Below, one piece after another: positions 8,177 to 15,429 of a DNA stretch of 29,326 bases; the stretch's first letter is position 1; every line of letters begins with the position of its first letter. A model generated the notes under the pieces. The model ran no database searches. It saw only the letters and a program-made list of their open reading frames with translations, and had not been told where the DNA came from. Made by a program: the position numbers and the translations under genes. This stretch comes from Flavobacteriales bacterium UBA3364 (GTDB taxonomy: Bacteria; Bacteroidota; Bacteroidia; Flavobacteriales_F; PHOS-HE28). The DNA is taken from assembly GCA_002360495.1 (NCBI GenBank), contig DEQO01000071.1:1-29326 (forward strand), read 5' to 3'.

Positions 8177-8200
8177 CGCGCCTTTTCAAGAAAAGACGCC

Positions 8201-10018
8201 ATGACCGAGCTGCGGAATATCGCCATAATCGCCCACGTTGACCACGGCAAGACCACCCTGGTGGACAAGATCCTGCACCAGTGCCAGCTCTTCCGGGAGA
8301 ACCAGGCCACCGGCGATCTGTTGTTGGATAACAACGACCTGGAGCGTGAGCGGGGCATCACCATCCTCTCCAAGAACGTGAGCGTGCGGTACAAGGGCGT
8401 GAAGATCAATGTGATCGACACCCCCGGCCACAGTGACTTCGGTGGTGAGGTGGAGCGCGTATTGAACATGGCGGATGGCGTGCTGTTGTTGGTGGATGCC
8501 TTCGAGGGCGCCATGCCGCAGACGCGTTTCGTACTGGGCAAGGCCATCGCCTTGGGCTTGAAGCCGATCGTGGTGATCAACAAGGTGGACAAGCCGAATT
8601 GCACACCAGAGGAAGTACACGAGCAGGTGTTCGACCTGATGTTCACGCTCGAGGCCAACGAGAACCAGCTCGATTTCCCGGTCGTCTATGGCAGTAGCAA
8701 ACAAGGGTGGATGGGTCCGGATTGGAAGACGCCCACCACGGACGTGAGCTACCTGCTGGACATGATCCTGGAGCATATCCCTGCCCCGAAGAAGGAGGAG
8801 GGCAGCCTGCAAATGCGCATCACATCGCTGGACTACAGCAGCTTCCAGGGCCGTATCGCCGTGGGCCGTGTCCGTCGCGGTTCCATCAAGGCAGGGCAGA
8901 ACGTGAGCCTCGTGAAGAACGATGGTCGCATCACAAAAGGCAAAGTGGCCGAACTGATGGTGTTCGAGGGCCTGGGCAAGGAGAAGGTTAAGGACCGCGA
9001 ACTATTCAGTGGTGAGCTCTGCGCCATCATGGGCCTCGAGGGCTTCGACATCGGCGACACGATCGCTGATTTCGAGAACCCCGAGGGCCTGCCAGGTTTC
9101 AAGGTGGACGAGCCCACGATGAGCATGCTCTTCACCATCAACACCTCGCCGTTCTTCGGCAAGGAAGGTGAATTCGTGACCAGCCGCCACTTGCGCGACC
9201 GCCTGTACAAGGAGATCGAGAAGAACCTCGCCATGAAGATCGAGGAGACCAACAGCCCCGACAAGCTGCTGGTCTACGGTCGTGGCATCCTGCACATCGG
9301 TATCCTGGTGGAGACCATGCGCCGTGAGGGTTACGAGTTCCAATTGGGACAGCCGCAGGTGATCATGAAGGAGATCGACGGCGAGCGTTGTGAACCGGTG
9401 GAGATCCTCACCGTGCAAGTGCCCGAGACATTCAGCAGTAAGGTGATCGATCTCGTGAGCCGTCGCAAAGGCGAATTGCTCAGCGTGGAACTGAAGGGCG
9501 ACCGCGTGCACATCGAGTTCAACATCCCTGCACGGGGCATCATCGGCCTGCGCAACCCGTTGCTCACGGCAACGGAAGGGGAGGCCATCATCGCGCACCG
9601 CTTCAAAGGCTACGAGCCGTACAAGGGAGAACTCGGCATCCGTCGCGCGGCCAGCATCATCAGCCAGGGCACGGGTACGGCCATCGCCTTCTCCATCAAC
9701 AAGCTGCAGGACCGCGGCAAGTTCTTCGTGGATCCGGGAGAAGAGGTCTACGGTGGCCAGGTGATCGGCGAGAACCCCAAAACGGACGACCTCGTGGTGA
9801 ACGTCCTAAAGGGCAAGCAGCTCACCAACATGCGCGCCAGCGGATCGGACAGCAAGGAGAACATCGCGCCCGCCGTGAAGTTCTCGCTGGAAGAGTGCAT
9901 GGAGTACATCGCTGTGGACGAGTACCTGGAGGTCACACCCAAGAGCCTGCGGATCCGCAAGATCCTGCTTGACGAGAACGACCGGAAGAAGGCGGGGAAG
10001 GTGGTGATGGAGGCGTAA
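8201..10018 (+). CDS. typA: Translational GTPase TypA/BipA
   Basis: A 605-residue ribosome-associated GTPase with the standard TypA/BipA length, involved in 50S assembly and stress or low-temperature growth in other bacteria. The GTPase domain has P-loop AHVDHGKTTL (near 11-20), switch RERGITI, DTPGHSDFGGEV and NKVDKPNC. Domain II (from EEGSLQMRI), the domain III/V parts (RGILHIGILVETMRREGYEFQLGQPQVI and RKGELLSV) and the TypA-specific C-terminal domain (RASGSDSKENIAPAVKFSLEECMEYIAVDEYLEVTP) follow. The start is ATG 8201 (MTELRNIAIIAHVDHGK); the frame stays open far upstream but that extension crosses the tRNA and is not coding. The last 42 codons and the terminator are duplicated downstream at 11501-11678. 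Confidence 0.97.
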   Translation: MTELRNIAIIAHVDHGKTTLVDKILHQCQLFRENQATGDLLLDNNDLERERGITILSKNVSVRYKGVKINVIDTPGHSDFGGEVERVLNMADGVLLLVDAFEGAMPQTRFVLGKAIALGLKPIVVINKVDKPNCTPEEVHEQVFDLMFTLEANENQLDFPVVYGSSKQGWMGPDWKTPTTDVSYLLDMILEHIPAPKKEEGSLQMRITSLDYSSFQGRIAVGRVRRGSIKAGQNVSLVKNDGRITKGKVAELMVFEGLGKEKVKDRELFSGELCAIMGLEGFDIGDTIADFENPEGLPGFKVDEPTMSMLFTINTSPFFGKEGEFVTSRHLRDRLYKEIEKNLAMKIEETNSPDKLLVYGRGILHIGILVETMRREGYEFQLGQPQVIMKEIDGERCEPVEILTVQVPETFSSKVIDLVSRRKGELLSVELKGDRVHIEFNIPARGIIGLRNPLLTATEGEAIIAHRFKGYEPYKGELGIRRAASIISQGTGTAIAFSINKLQDRGKFFVDPGEEVYGGQVIGENPKTDDLVVNVLKGKQLTNMRASGSDSKENIAPAVKFSLEECMEYIAVDEYLEVTPKSLRIRKILLDENDRKKAGKVVMEA

Positions 10019-10032
10019 GCAGATCCCGAACG

Positions 10033-10073
10033 AAAGCGGAACGCCGACCTGAAAGGTCGGCGTTCTTCGCTTT
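10033..10073 (+). terminator. Terminator of typA (copy A of the AACGCCGACC hairpin)
   Basis: A 12-bp perfect stem (10039-10050 with 10054-10065, loop GAA) is extended by an outer AAAGCG/CGCTTT pair with a 2-nt bulge. It lies just after the typA stop. Close relatives occur at 11646 and 13578, at the same distance from typA-like tails. Confidence 0.85.
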
Positions 10074-10087
10074 GGGGTGCAGAAGGA

Positions 10088-11380
10088 TTACCCTTCAACA
10101 ACAGGACCTATCGCGAATTCCCGTTTCCTTAGGTAATCGGCCAAACGAGGTACATCCCGCGCCGAGAAGCCGTTGCGCTGGGCTGTACGTAGACCACCAT
10201 AGGCCAGGAGCGCTCCCAACCAACAACCTACACCGACCAATGCTTGCAGGATGAGATAGAATAAGAAAAGATGATCGTACGTACCGCGGGCTAAGAACAC
10301 CATGAAGAGCGCAAGTGTAATGGAGAAGGTGGCCAGCCAGAAACCATTGGTGGCCATACGGGAGGAACGCGAATGAAAGTACTGATCCAAGTTGCCCCAC
10401 AGCGCTGTGTAATTGTCAGTGTCGTGGTTCATGAAAAGGACATAGTCGCTTTTCTTGGCGCCGGGGCCTTCGAACCACGCGGCCGATACGATGGATCCCG
10501 GACGTATTTGCACACTGCTATTCCATAGGTGTACGGCATGCTCCTTCCCGTTCACATCCACCACATGGAACTTGTCGTGTTCAACGCTGTAGGAACTGCT
10601 CTCGATATAATTCTGGTTGCTACGCACGCTGGTATGGGTGGTTGTGGCACTGGCGGCATATACCACTCGGCCGGTGTAGCAATTCAAGTTGTATTGCATC
10701 CCATCGGCTATCAAGATGGTGGGATCCTCCTTGGACAGCGCTACCGTGCCTTTCGCATACCTATAGCCTTTCATCACCCCGATAATGAGCAGGATACAGA
10801 TGAACTGACCCACGACTAATGGGACGTAAAGCTGTACTGCGTCGATCACGGTTCGCTCCTCCCGACGCTTCTCGGCATATGTATCGAAGATGTCCGGGTC
10901 CATGAGATCCGTAGTAGCCCTAGCGGCTTTGAACGTATTCATCTCAGCCTGGGTGAGCGAGACCTGATACGCTGTGAACAGACTATCACTGGAATGCGCC
11001 AGTAGCTCATCCGATGCTTTTTTGGCTTTCTGCCATGCATCGTCCAACTTCTTCTCAGCCGCTTTGCTGGGTGCGTTCAAGAGTGCCGTGACGATGGGAC
11101 CCACCACGCGGTCCATCGCTGTCCGATATTCCTTCTGTATGTCCCCATACTCGGACACAGGAAGCTCATACTTCAAGGTGATGAAACCTGCCATCTCCAC
11201 GAAGGTCTTGAGCGCACTCCGCTGAAGTGCTGCTGTGGTAAGGTCGTCCTTGCCCTTGGTTTGGGCCAGCACCGCATCAGGTGATGGAAGAATGGGCAAT
11301 GTGGTAGCATCTCTTTTCCTTTCGGGTGTGCTACAAGAGGCAACGAAGAAGAGAAGAAGAACAAAGCTGGTGGACCTCAT
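10088..11380 (-). CDS. Orphan lipoprotein/membrane protein, unknown function
   Basis: A 430-residue protein I do not recognise. ATG at 11380 is chosen because it opens a lipoprotein signal peptide (MRSTSFVLLLFFVASC, lipobox Cys16). A helical, charged region (about 40-180) with KAAEKKLDDAWQKAKKAS is followed by a membrane helix (about 183-203). A soluble domain (about 210-340) contains DGMQYNLNCYTGRVV, HDKFHVVDVNGKEHAVHLWNSS and PGSIVSAAWFEG. Two more membrane helices follow (about 346-364 and 371-396), then a basic tail. Such a soluble domain between helices suggests a membrane-tethered beta domain, but no family name is supported. It is the only gene between typA and the duplicated typA tail, on the opposite strand. 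A longer frame reaching 11494 enters the adjacent hairpin and is not preferred. Confidence 0.75.
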   Translation of the reverse strand: MRSTSFVLLLFFVASCSTPERKRDATTLPILPSPDAVLAQTKGKDDLTTAALQRSALKTFVEMAGFITLKYELPVSEYGDIQKEYRTAMDRVVGPIVTALLNAPSKAAEKKLDDAWQKAKKASDELLAHSSDSLFTAYQVSLTQAEMNTFKAARATTDLMDPDIFDTYAEKRREERTVIDAVQLYVPLVVGQFICILLIIGVMKGYRYAKGTVALSKEDPTILIADGMQYNLNCYTGRVVYAASATTTHTSVRSNQNYIESSSYSVEHDKFHVVDVNGKEHAVHLWNSSVQIRPGSIVSAAWFEGPGAKKSDYVLFMNHDTDNYTALWGNLDQYFHSRSSRMATNGFWLATFSITLALFMVFLARGTYDHLFLFYLILQALVGVGCWLGALLAYGGLRTAQRNGFSARDVPRLADYLRKREFAIGPVVEG

Positions 11381-11476
11381 AATCCCAATATTACAAGGAA
11401 TGTGCCTACTGCGACTCACCCTTGGGCTATGCTCGATGGGTTGCCAAGCACGGCAGCCATAGTGCATTGAGCCTGG

Positions 11477-11495
11477 GATGGCGCATGTCGCCATC
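11477..11495. repeat. Short hairpin at the edge of the duplicated typA tail
   Basis: GATGGCG (11477-11483) pairs with CGCCATC (11489-11495) over a 5-nt loop. It ends 5 nt before the first base of the typA-like tail at 11501, so it marks the junction between the orphan-gene module and the duplicated segment. Confidence 0.5.
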
Positions 11496-11500
11496 GGCTA

Positions 11501-11626
11501 GAATGCTTGGAGTACATCGTGGTCAACGAGTACCTGGAGGTCACACCCAAGAGCCTGCGGATCCGCAAGATCCTGCTTGACGAGAACGACCGGAAGAAGG
11601 CCAGCAAGGCCGTGGTGGAAGCGTAA
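11501..11626 (+). pseudogene. Duplicated typA 3' end (42 codons, no start)
   Basis: This stretch aligns without gaps to typA positions 9893-10018. I count 113 of 126 identical bases. A 76-nt core (11526-11601 against 9918-9993) is identical, and mismatches cluster at both ends. The reading frame is intact: it encodes ECLEYIVVNEYLEVTPK and onward to KASKAVVEA and a stop, with 6 conservative or mild changes out of 41 residues. The changes look like those of a working, diverged typA rather than random decay. No typA sequence precedes it, so it is a tail without a body. It is followed by a related terminator. Confidence 0.92.
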
Positions 11627-11645
11627 GCACTTTCTTCAAGGAATA

Positions 11646-11678
11646 GCGGAACGCCGACCTGCTGGGTCGGCGTTCCGC
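11646..11678 (+). terminator. Terminator copy B after the duplicated typA tail
   Basis: A perfect 14-bp stem (GCGGAACGCCGACC, 11646-11659, with 11665-11678) and a 5-nt loop TGCTG, followed by TTGGGGG as in copy A. It stands 19 nt after the stop codon of the duplicated tail; copy A has 17 nt between the same points. Confidence 0.85.
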
Positions 11679-11846
11679 GTTGGGGGTGGAAGCGAAATGG
11701 GTAGGCCAACTGCCGCTCCACGAATGTAGCTATGCGGATCCGTTCTGGCAGGGGCTCGAAAGAAGCCCACGGCAGTTCAGTATTCCCGCATGCAGCGTGG
11801 TCGAACAATGATCCTGTTATGGCTAGCTTTCGACAAATCGGAGGTC

Positions 11847-13487
11847 ATGGTCAGGCGATCGCTCACCCTTGGTGTTTCTGTTCTTTTGACGTTCACCCTT
11901 CACGCACAATGGAACGATGATCCGACGCAGAACGATCCGATCTGCACGTACTCCGATGCCCAGTATTTGCCAGCCATCGTTAGTGATGGTGATGGGGGGG
12001 CGATCGTCGCTTGGGTTGATCATAGGCTCGGAAGCAGCGATAAGGTGTATGCACAGCGGATCGATGGCGATGGAGTTATACAATGGACGACAGATGGTGT
12101 TTCGGTCTCGGACATCGAAGAGCACTATGGCGATGTGGCCATGGCTGACGATGGTTCGGGCGGGGCGGTCATGGTATTCAGGGTCGAAGCGGGGAATGGA
12201 ATTGACGTTTACGCTCAGCATATCGATGGGTACGGTGATAGGCTATGGGGAGCCAACGGAATGGCTATTTGTACTGCTGACCAGAACCAGAGCCTTCCGG
12301 ATATCATCCCGGATGGACAGGGCGGTGTCTTCATGACATGGATGGATGCCCGGGCTTTGCCTTGGGACATCTATGCCCAACACCTGGATGCGAGCGGTAC
12401 GGCGCTGTGGGGTGTTGATGGAACACCGGTCTCTACGATGTCGGGATCGGCTTGGTGGCCCAGGGTCGTTGCCGATGCTTCCGGGGGTATTTATGTGGTT
12501 TGGAACGATGATAGAACGGAGGCTGACCGCGCCTATGCACAGCGTTTGGATGCTGCCGGCGACCCATTGTGGGCCCCGAACGGGATCGAGCTTGGGTCTG
12601 CCCCTGGGAGACAATCGGCCTTGGACGCGGTTGCAGATGGTGAGGGTGGCTTGGTCGTATGCTGGATAAATTATCTGGACAACACGGACATCTTCGCACA
12701 ACGCATTGATCCCTCAGGCGGTCTGCTGTGGTCATCAACGGGTTTGGCTGTTTGCGACACAACGGATAGGCAGGATTCCCCCAACATCATCTACGATGGA
12801 ACGAACGGCGTGTACATTGAATGGACGGATGGTCGGGATCCTACTCTTGACGACAGACTATTCGCGCAGCACTTGGACTTGGACGGCACCAAGCTTTGGG
12901 CCGAGCAAGGCGTTGCAGTCACTGCGGGGAACAACTGTCATCACCATGTCGAGTTCCGTGGGTTCGGATCGGACCTGATCTCGGTTTGGATGGAGGATTC
13001 GGACATCCGAGCGCAACGCATGTCACCTTCAGGAGAGACGCTCTGGGGTGCGGCATCCGCGGTGGTTTGCAGTGCTCCAGGAACTGCGGACTACCCTTGC
13101 TTGATCGCGGATGACACTGGCGTGATCAGTGCATGGACGGATAGAAGGAATTCGAACCAGGACATATACTGTTCCAAGATCTTCCCGGATGGGCGGCTTA
13201 CAATTCCCCAGAACAATGGAACCATTCCACCCCCCTATGAGGCCACCACAAGGGGTGGTCAACTGCAGATAGTGTTGGGAGAGGGCTCGAATTGGGCGGG
13301 TAGCTTGTTCATGCACGACTCCTTGGGTCGAGTAATAGCGATGTTGGATACGAAAGGAACACGTTCAGCAACGCTGGATGACTCCGGGTGGCCGGTGGGG
13401 ATGCTGTTCGCGGCGCTGCGGATCAACGATGGGATCTACGGATTGCGGCTGTTCAACACGGGTTCTGCACTGTCGATCTTGCGATGA
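11847..13487 (+). CDS. Secreted repeat protein, probable beta-propeller
   Basis: A 546-residue exported protein. ATG at 11847 is chosen because it opens the signal peptide MVRRSLTLGVSVLLTFTLHAQ and is preceded by GGAGG; the frame is open 57 nt further upstream. The body has eight units of about 50-55 residues, each with a version of YAQRLDAAGDPLW preceded by a WxDDR-like strand (VDHR, MDAR, NDDR, TDGR, TDRR), the pattern of a propeller or similar beta-repeat. The C-terminus (about 480-546) has the HDSLGRVIAML and GIYGLRLF elements of a T9SS type A sorting domain but lacks the PNP motif. A G7 run occurs at 11994-12000. Binding partner and function are unknown. It is the only gene between typA-tail copies B and C. 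Confidence 0.85.
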   Translation: MVRRSLTLGVSVLLTFTLHAQWNDDPTQNDPICTYSDAQYLPAIVSDGDGGAIVAWVDHRLGSSDKVYAQRIDGDGVIQWTTDGVSVSDIEEHYGDVAMADDGSGGAVMVFRVEAGNGIDVYAQHIDGYGDRLWGANGMAICTADQNQSLPDIIPDGQGGVFMTWMDARALPWDIYAQHLDASGTALWGVDGTPVSTMSGSAWWPRVVADASGGIYVVWNDDRTEADRAYAQRLDAAGDPLWAPNGIELGSAPGRQSALDAVADGEGGLVVCWINYLDNTDIFAQRIDPSGGLLWSSTGLAVCDTTDRQDSPNIIYDGTNGVYIEWTDGRDPTLDDRLFAQHLDLDGTKLWAEQGVAVTAGNNCHHHVEFRGFGSDLISVWMEDSDIRAQRMSPSGETLWGAASAVVCSAPGTADYPCLIADDTGVISAWTDRRNSNQDIYCSKIFPDGRLTIPQNNGTIPPPYEATTRGGQLQIVLGEGSNWAGSLFMHDSLGRVIAMLDTKGTRSATLDDSGWPVGMLFAALRINDGIYGLRLFNTGSALSILR

Positions 13488-13524
13488 CATCCCGAACAGG
13501 GGTGCTTTAATTATTTGCGTTGGT

Positions 13525-13557
13525 AAGAAGGAGACCAATACACTGCTGAAGGCGTAA
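13525..13557 (+). pseudogene. Possible third, decayed typA-tail remnant
   Basis: Eleven codons ending in a stop read KKETNTLLKA. They occupy the position of KKASKAVVEA and KKAGKVVMEA in copies B and A, and share the GCGTAAGCAC context around the stop. A terminator of the same family follows 20 nt after the stop. Homology upstream of this point is not convincing by eye, so the identification rests mainly on the tail-plus-terminator arrangement. Confidence 0.45.
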
Positions 13558-13577
13558 GCACAAACAGCACACGAACA

Positions 13578-13610
13578 GCGGAACGCCGACCATCCAGGTC
13601 GGCGTTCTGC
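13578..13610 (+). terminator. Terminator copy C of the AACGCCGACC hairpin
   Basis: The 11-bp stem GAACGCCGACC (13581-13591) pairs with 13597-13607 over the loop ATCCA, with a further short outer extension. The stem is the same as in copies A and B while the loop differs. It lies between convergent genes. Confidence 0.75.
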
Positions 13611-13668
13611 GTTCGGCGTGTTGGATCTCCTCCGGAAACCTGACCTTACCGGGGAAGGATCCAACAAT

Positions 13669-13695
13669 GCGCCGAGAGGCGCTCCGAGTCGGCGC
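13669..13695 (-). terminator. Hairpin overlapping the 3' side of the ELWxxDGT gene
   Basis: GCGCCGA (13669-13675) pairs with TCGGCGC (13689-13695), ending 2 nt past the stop codon of the minus-strand gene. A second 8-bp inverted repeat (13620-13627 with 13658-13665) lies beyond. Either could end transcription of that gene. Confidence 0.45.
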
Positions 13696-13696
13696 T

Positions 13697-15148
13697 CTAT
13701 TTCACCACCCGCTGCACATGCAGCACGGTACCGTCCTGTGCGGTAACACGTGCCATATAGAGGCCGTTGGGCAACACGCTGATGTCCATGTTGCGCACGG
13801 GCCGTTGCAAGGCGAGGTGGCCATCGGCAGCATAGAGGGACAGGGTGCCGTTCGCTGGCGCGTCGGCCATGAACAGGCGGTCCGTGGCCGGGTTGGGGTA
13901 GAGCACCGCTGGTGTTTGCGCAACGGGTGCATCCATGCCGGTAGTGTTCGACAAGGTGTAGGGCTCGGCCCCGGTAGCGGCATCGTAGTTGGCGGCGAAG
14001 AAGATGAAGCCGCCGCAACCTGTTATGCCGTCGGCAGCGGAGAGGGGACTGTTCACCGTACTGTTGGGTTCCACGATCTGCACGGTGCCCTCCGGGGTGC
14101 CGTTCGTGCGCCACAATTGCTTGTCGGTGCCGTTCGCGTAGGCGGTGAAGTAGAGGTACACGCCGTGAACCTCAAGGTTCTCCGGCAGATTGTAGAGATC
14201 CGCCGGAACGGCCAGCATCACGGTACCCGCCTCGGTGCCATCGCTGTGCCACAGTTCGGTATTGGGCCCCGTGCTGGCCGCGAACCATACTTCGTTGTTG
14301 AAGGCCACCAGCCCACGTGGCAGGGAGCCGTTGCCGCCGGGCACGATGTCCTTCACCATGTGCGTGCCTTCCGTGGTGCCATCCGTCACCCACAGCTCCG
14401 CATCGTGCGCGTAACCATCGTCCCCCTTGAAATAGAGCAGCCCGTTCACCACGGCGAAGTCGCGCGGTGCGCCGGAACCATTGGCCTCGTCGATGTCCTT
14501 CACCAGGTGCGTTCCCGCTGCGGTACCATCGGTCACCCACAGCTCCTGGTCCGTGGTGGGCGTGGAGGCCGCGAAGTAGAGCAGGCCATTGTATTCGAAG
14601 AACTCGGTGGGCGAACTGCCGGTGGTGCCCGGCACGATGTCCATGATCAACGCGGTGCCGGCCACCGTCCCGTCGGTTATCCAGAGCTCGTGGCCCAGCG
14701 CATCGGTCTCGCCGTTGAACACCACCATGCCGTTGTACACGGTGAAGTTGCTGGACGACTGGATGTCCTGCACGGCATCCACATCCAGTTCGAATTGGGT
14801 ACCGTCCGTGGTGCCATCGGTGCTCCAGAGTTGGTAGCCCTCCCCATCGTCGGCCGCGAAGTAGATGCGGTCGTTGTAGGCCAGGAAATTGCGGGGCGTA
14901 CTGCCTTGGATCCCTGGGTTGATATCCTTCAGCATCACAGTGCCGCCCGTGGTGCCGTCGCTCACCCACAGCTCCGCCCCGTGCGCAAAGTCGTTCGCGG
15001 TGAAGTAGACCAGGCCATCCACGCAGGTCATGCCATCGGGCCCGGAGCCGCTGGTCGGGTTGATGTCGCGGAGGAGCATTGGCACCTGCGCCATGGGAAC
15101 AAGGGTGCAAGCCGCCAGGAGGGAAGCAAGGAAGTAGCGTTGGGTCAT
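13697..15148 (-). CDS. Secreted ELWxxDGT-repeat protein, T9SS cargo
   Basis: A 483-residue exported protein. ATG at 15148 (MTQRYFLASLLAACTLVPMAQ) gives a signal peptide; the open frame upstream of it is not typical coding sequence. Seven units of about 48 residues carry the motif ELWVTDGTAAGTHLVKDI or close variants (LWSTDGTTDGT, LWITDGTVAGT, LWHSDGTEAGT, LWRTNGTPEGT), each followed by a Tyr/Phe-rich strand such as LLYFAA; this is the ELWxxDGT repeat family, probably a propeller. A T9SS type A sorting domain ends the protein (LYPNPATDRLF to HVQRVVK). No catalytic residues are recognisable. A surface or extracellular location is inferred from the secretion signals. Divergent from the SBBP-type gene. 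Confidence 0.9.
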   Translation of the reverse strand: MTQRYFLASLLAACTLVPMAQVPMLLRDINPTSGSGPDGMTCVDGLVYFTANDFAHGAELWVSDGTTGGTVMLKDINPGIQGSTPRNFLAYNDRIYFAADDGEGYQLWSTDGTTDGTQFELDVDAVQDIQSSSNFTVYNGMVVFNGETDALGHELWITDGTVAGTALIMDIVPGTTGSSPTEFFEYNGLLYFAASTPTTDQELWVTDGTAAGTHLVKDIDEANGSGAPRDFAVVNGLLYFKGDDGYAHDAELWVTDGTTEGTHMVKDIVPGGNGSLPRGLVAFNNEVWFAASTGPNTELWHSDGTEAGTVMLAVPADLYNLPENLEVHGVYLYFTAYANGTDKQLWRTNGTPEGTVQIVEPNSTVNSPLSAADGITGCGGFIFFAANYDAATGAEPYTLSNTTGMDAPVAQTPAVLYPNPATDRLFMADAPANGTLSLYAADGHLALQRPVRNMDISVLPNGLYMARVTAQDGTVLHVQRVVK

Positions 15149-15429
15149 GGGAATGAGTTTGGTCGTTCGCGGCCCCCCGAGGTTCCCGGCAAGCATGCTG
15201 TACCGGGCCGGGGCCAGCTTTATTTCGGGACCCGGTCGCACATGTGAACGATCAGCCCCGTCCGATCCATCCACCACACCAACAGATCACCGGCCGCTGC
15301 TCCGTTCACATTACAGTGGGTGAACCGATGTTACTGCGGAACTCCAACGCGCCCACCGATCACGGAACGCTCCACCCCCTCCGCAACGCTGACGCCACGC
15401 CTAACTTCACGTGTCCTGATCCAGTCGCC

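Noticed and set aside
7514..8200. N-terminal extension of the typA frame
   Set aside because: It crosses the S4 gene and tRNA-Arg and precedes the canonical TypA start MTELRNIAIIAHVDHGK.
11708..11777. 8-bp inverted repeat AACTGCCG ... CGGCAGTT
   Set aside because: The arms are short and 54 bp apart, which is expected by chance in this composition.
11994..12000. G7 run in the secreted repeat gene as a phase-variation site
   Set aside because: Seven bases within Gly codons of a Gly-rich stretch is not exceptional here; the C9 tract is a much stronger case.
13667..15247. 526-codon open frame on the plus strand opposite the ELWxxDGT gene
   Set aside because: It mirrors the repeats of the real minus-strand gene, has no signal peptide or coherent domains, and the other strand shows a signal peptide, regular repeats and a sorting domain.
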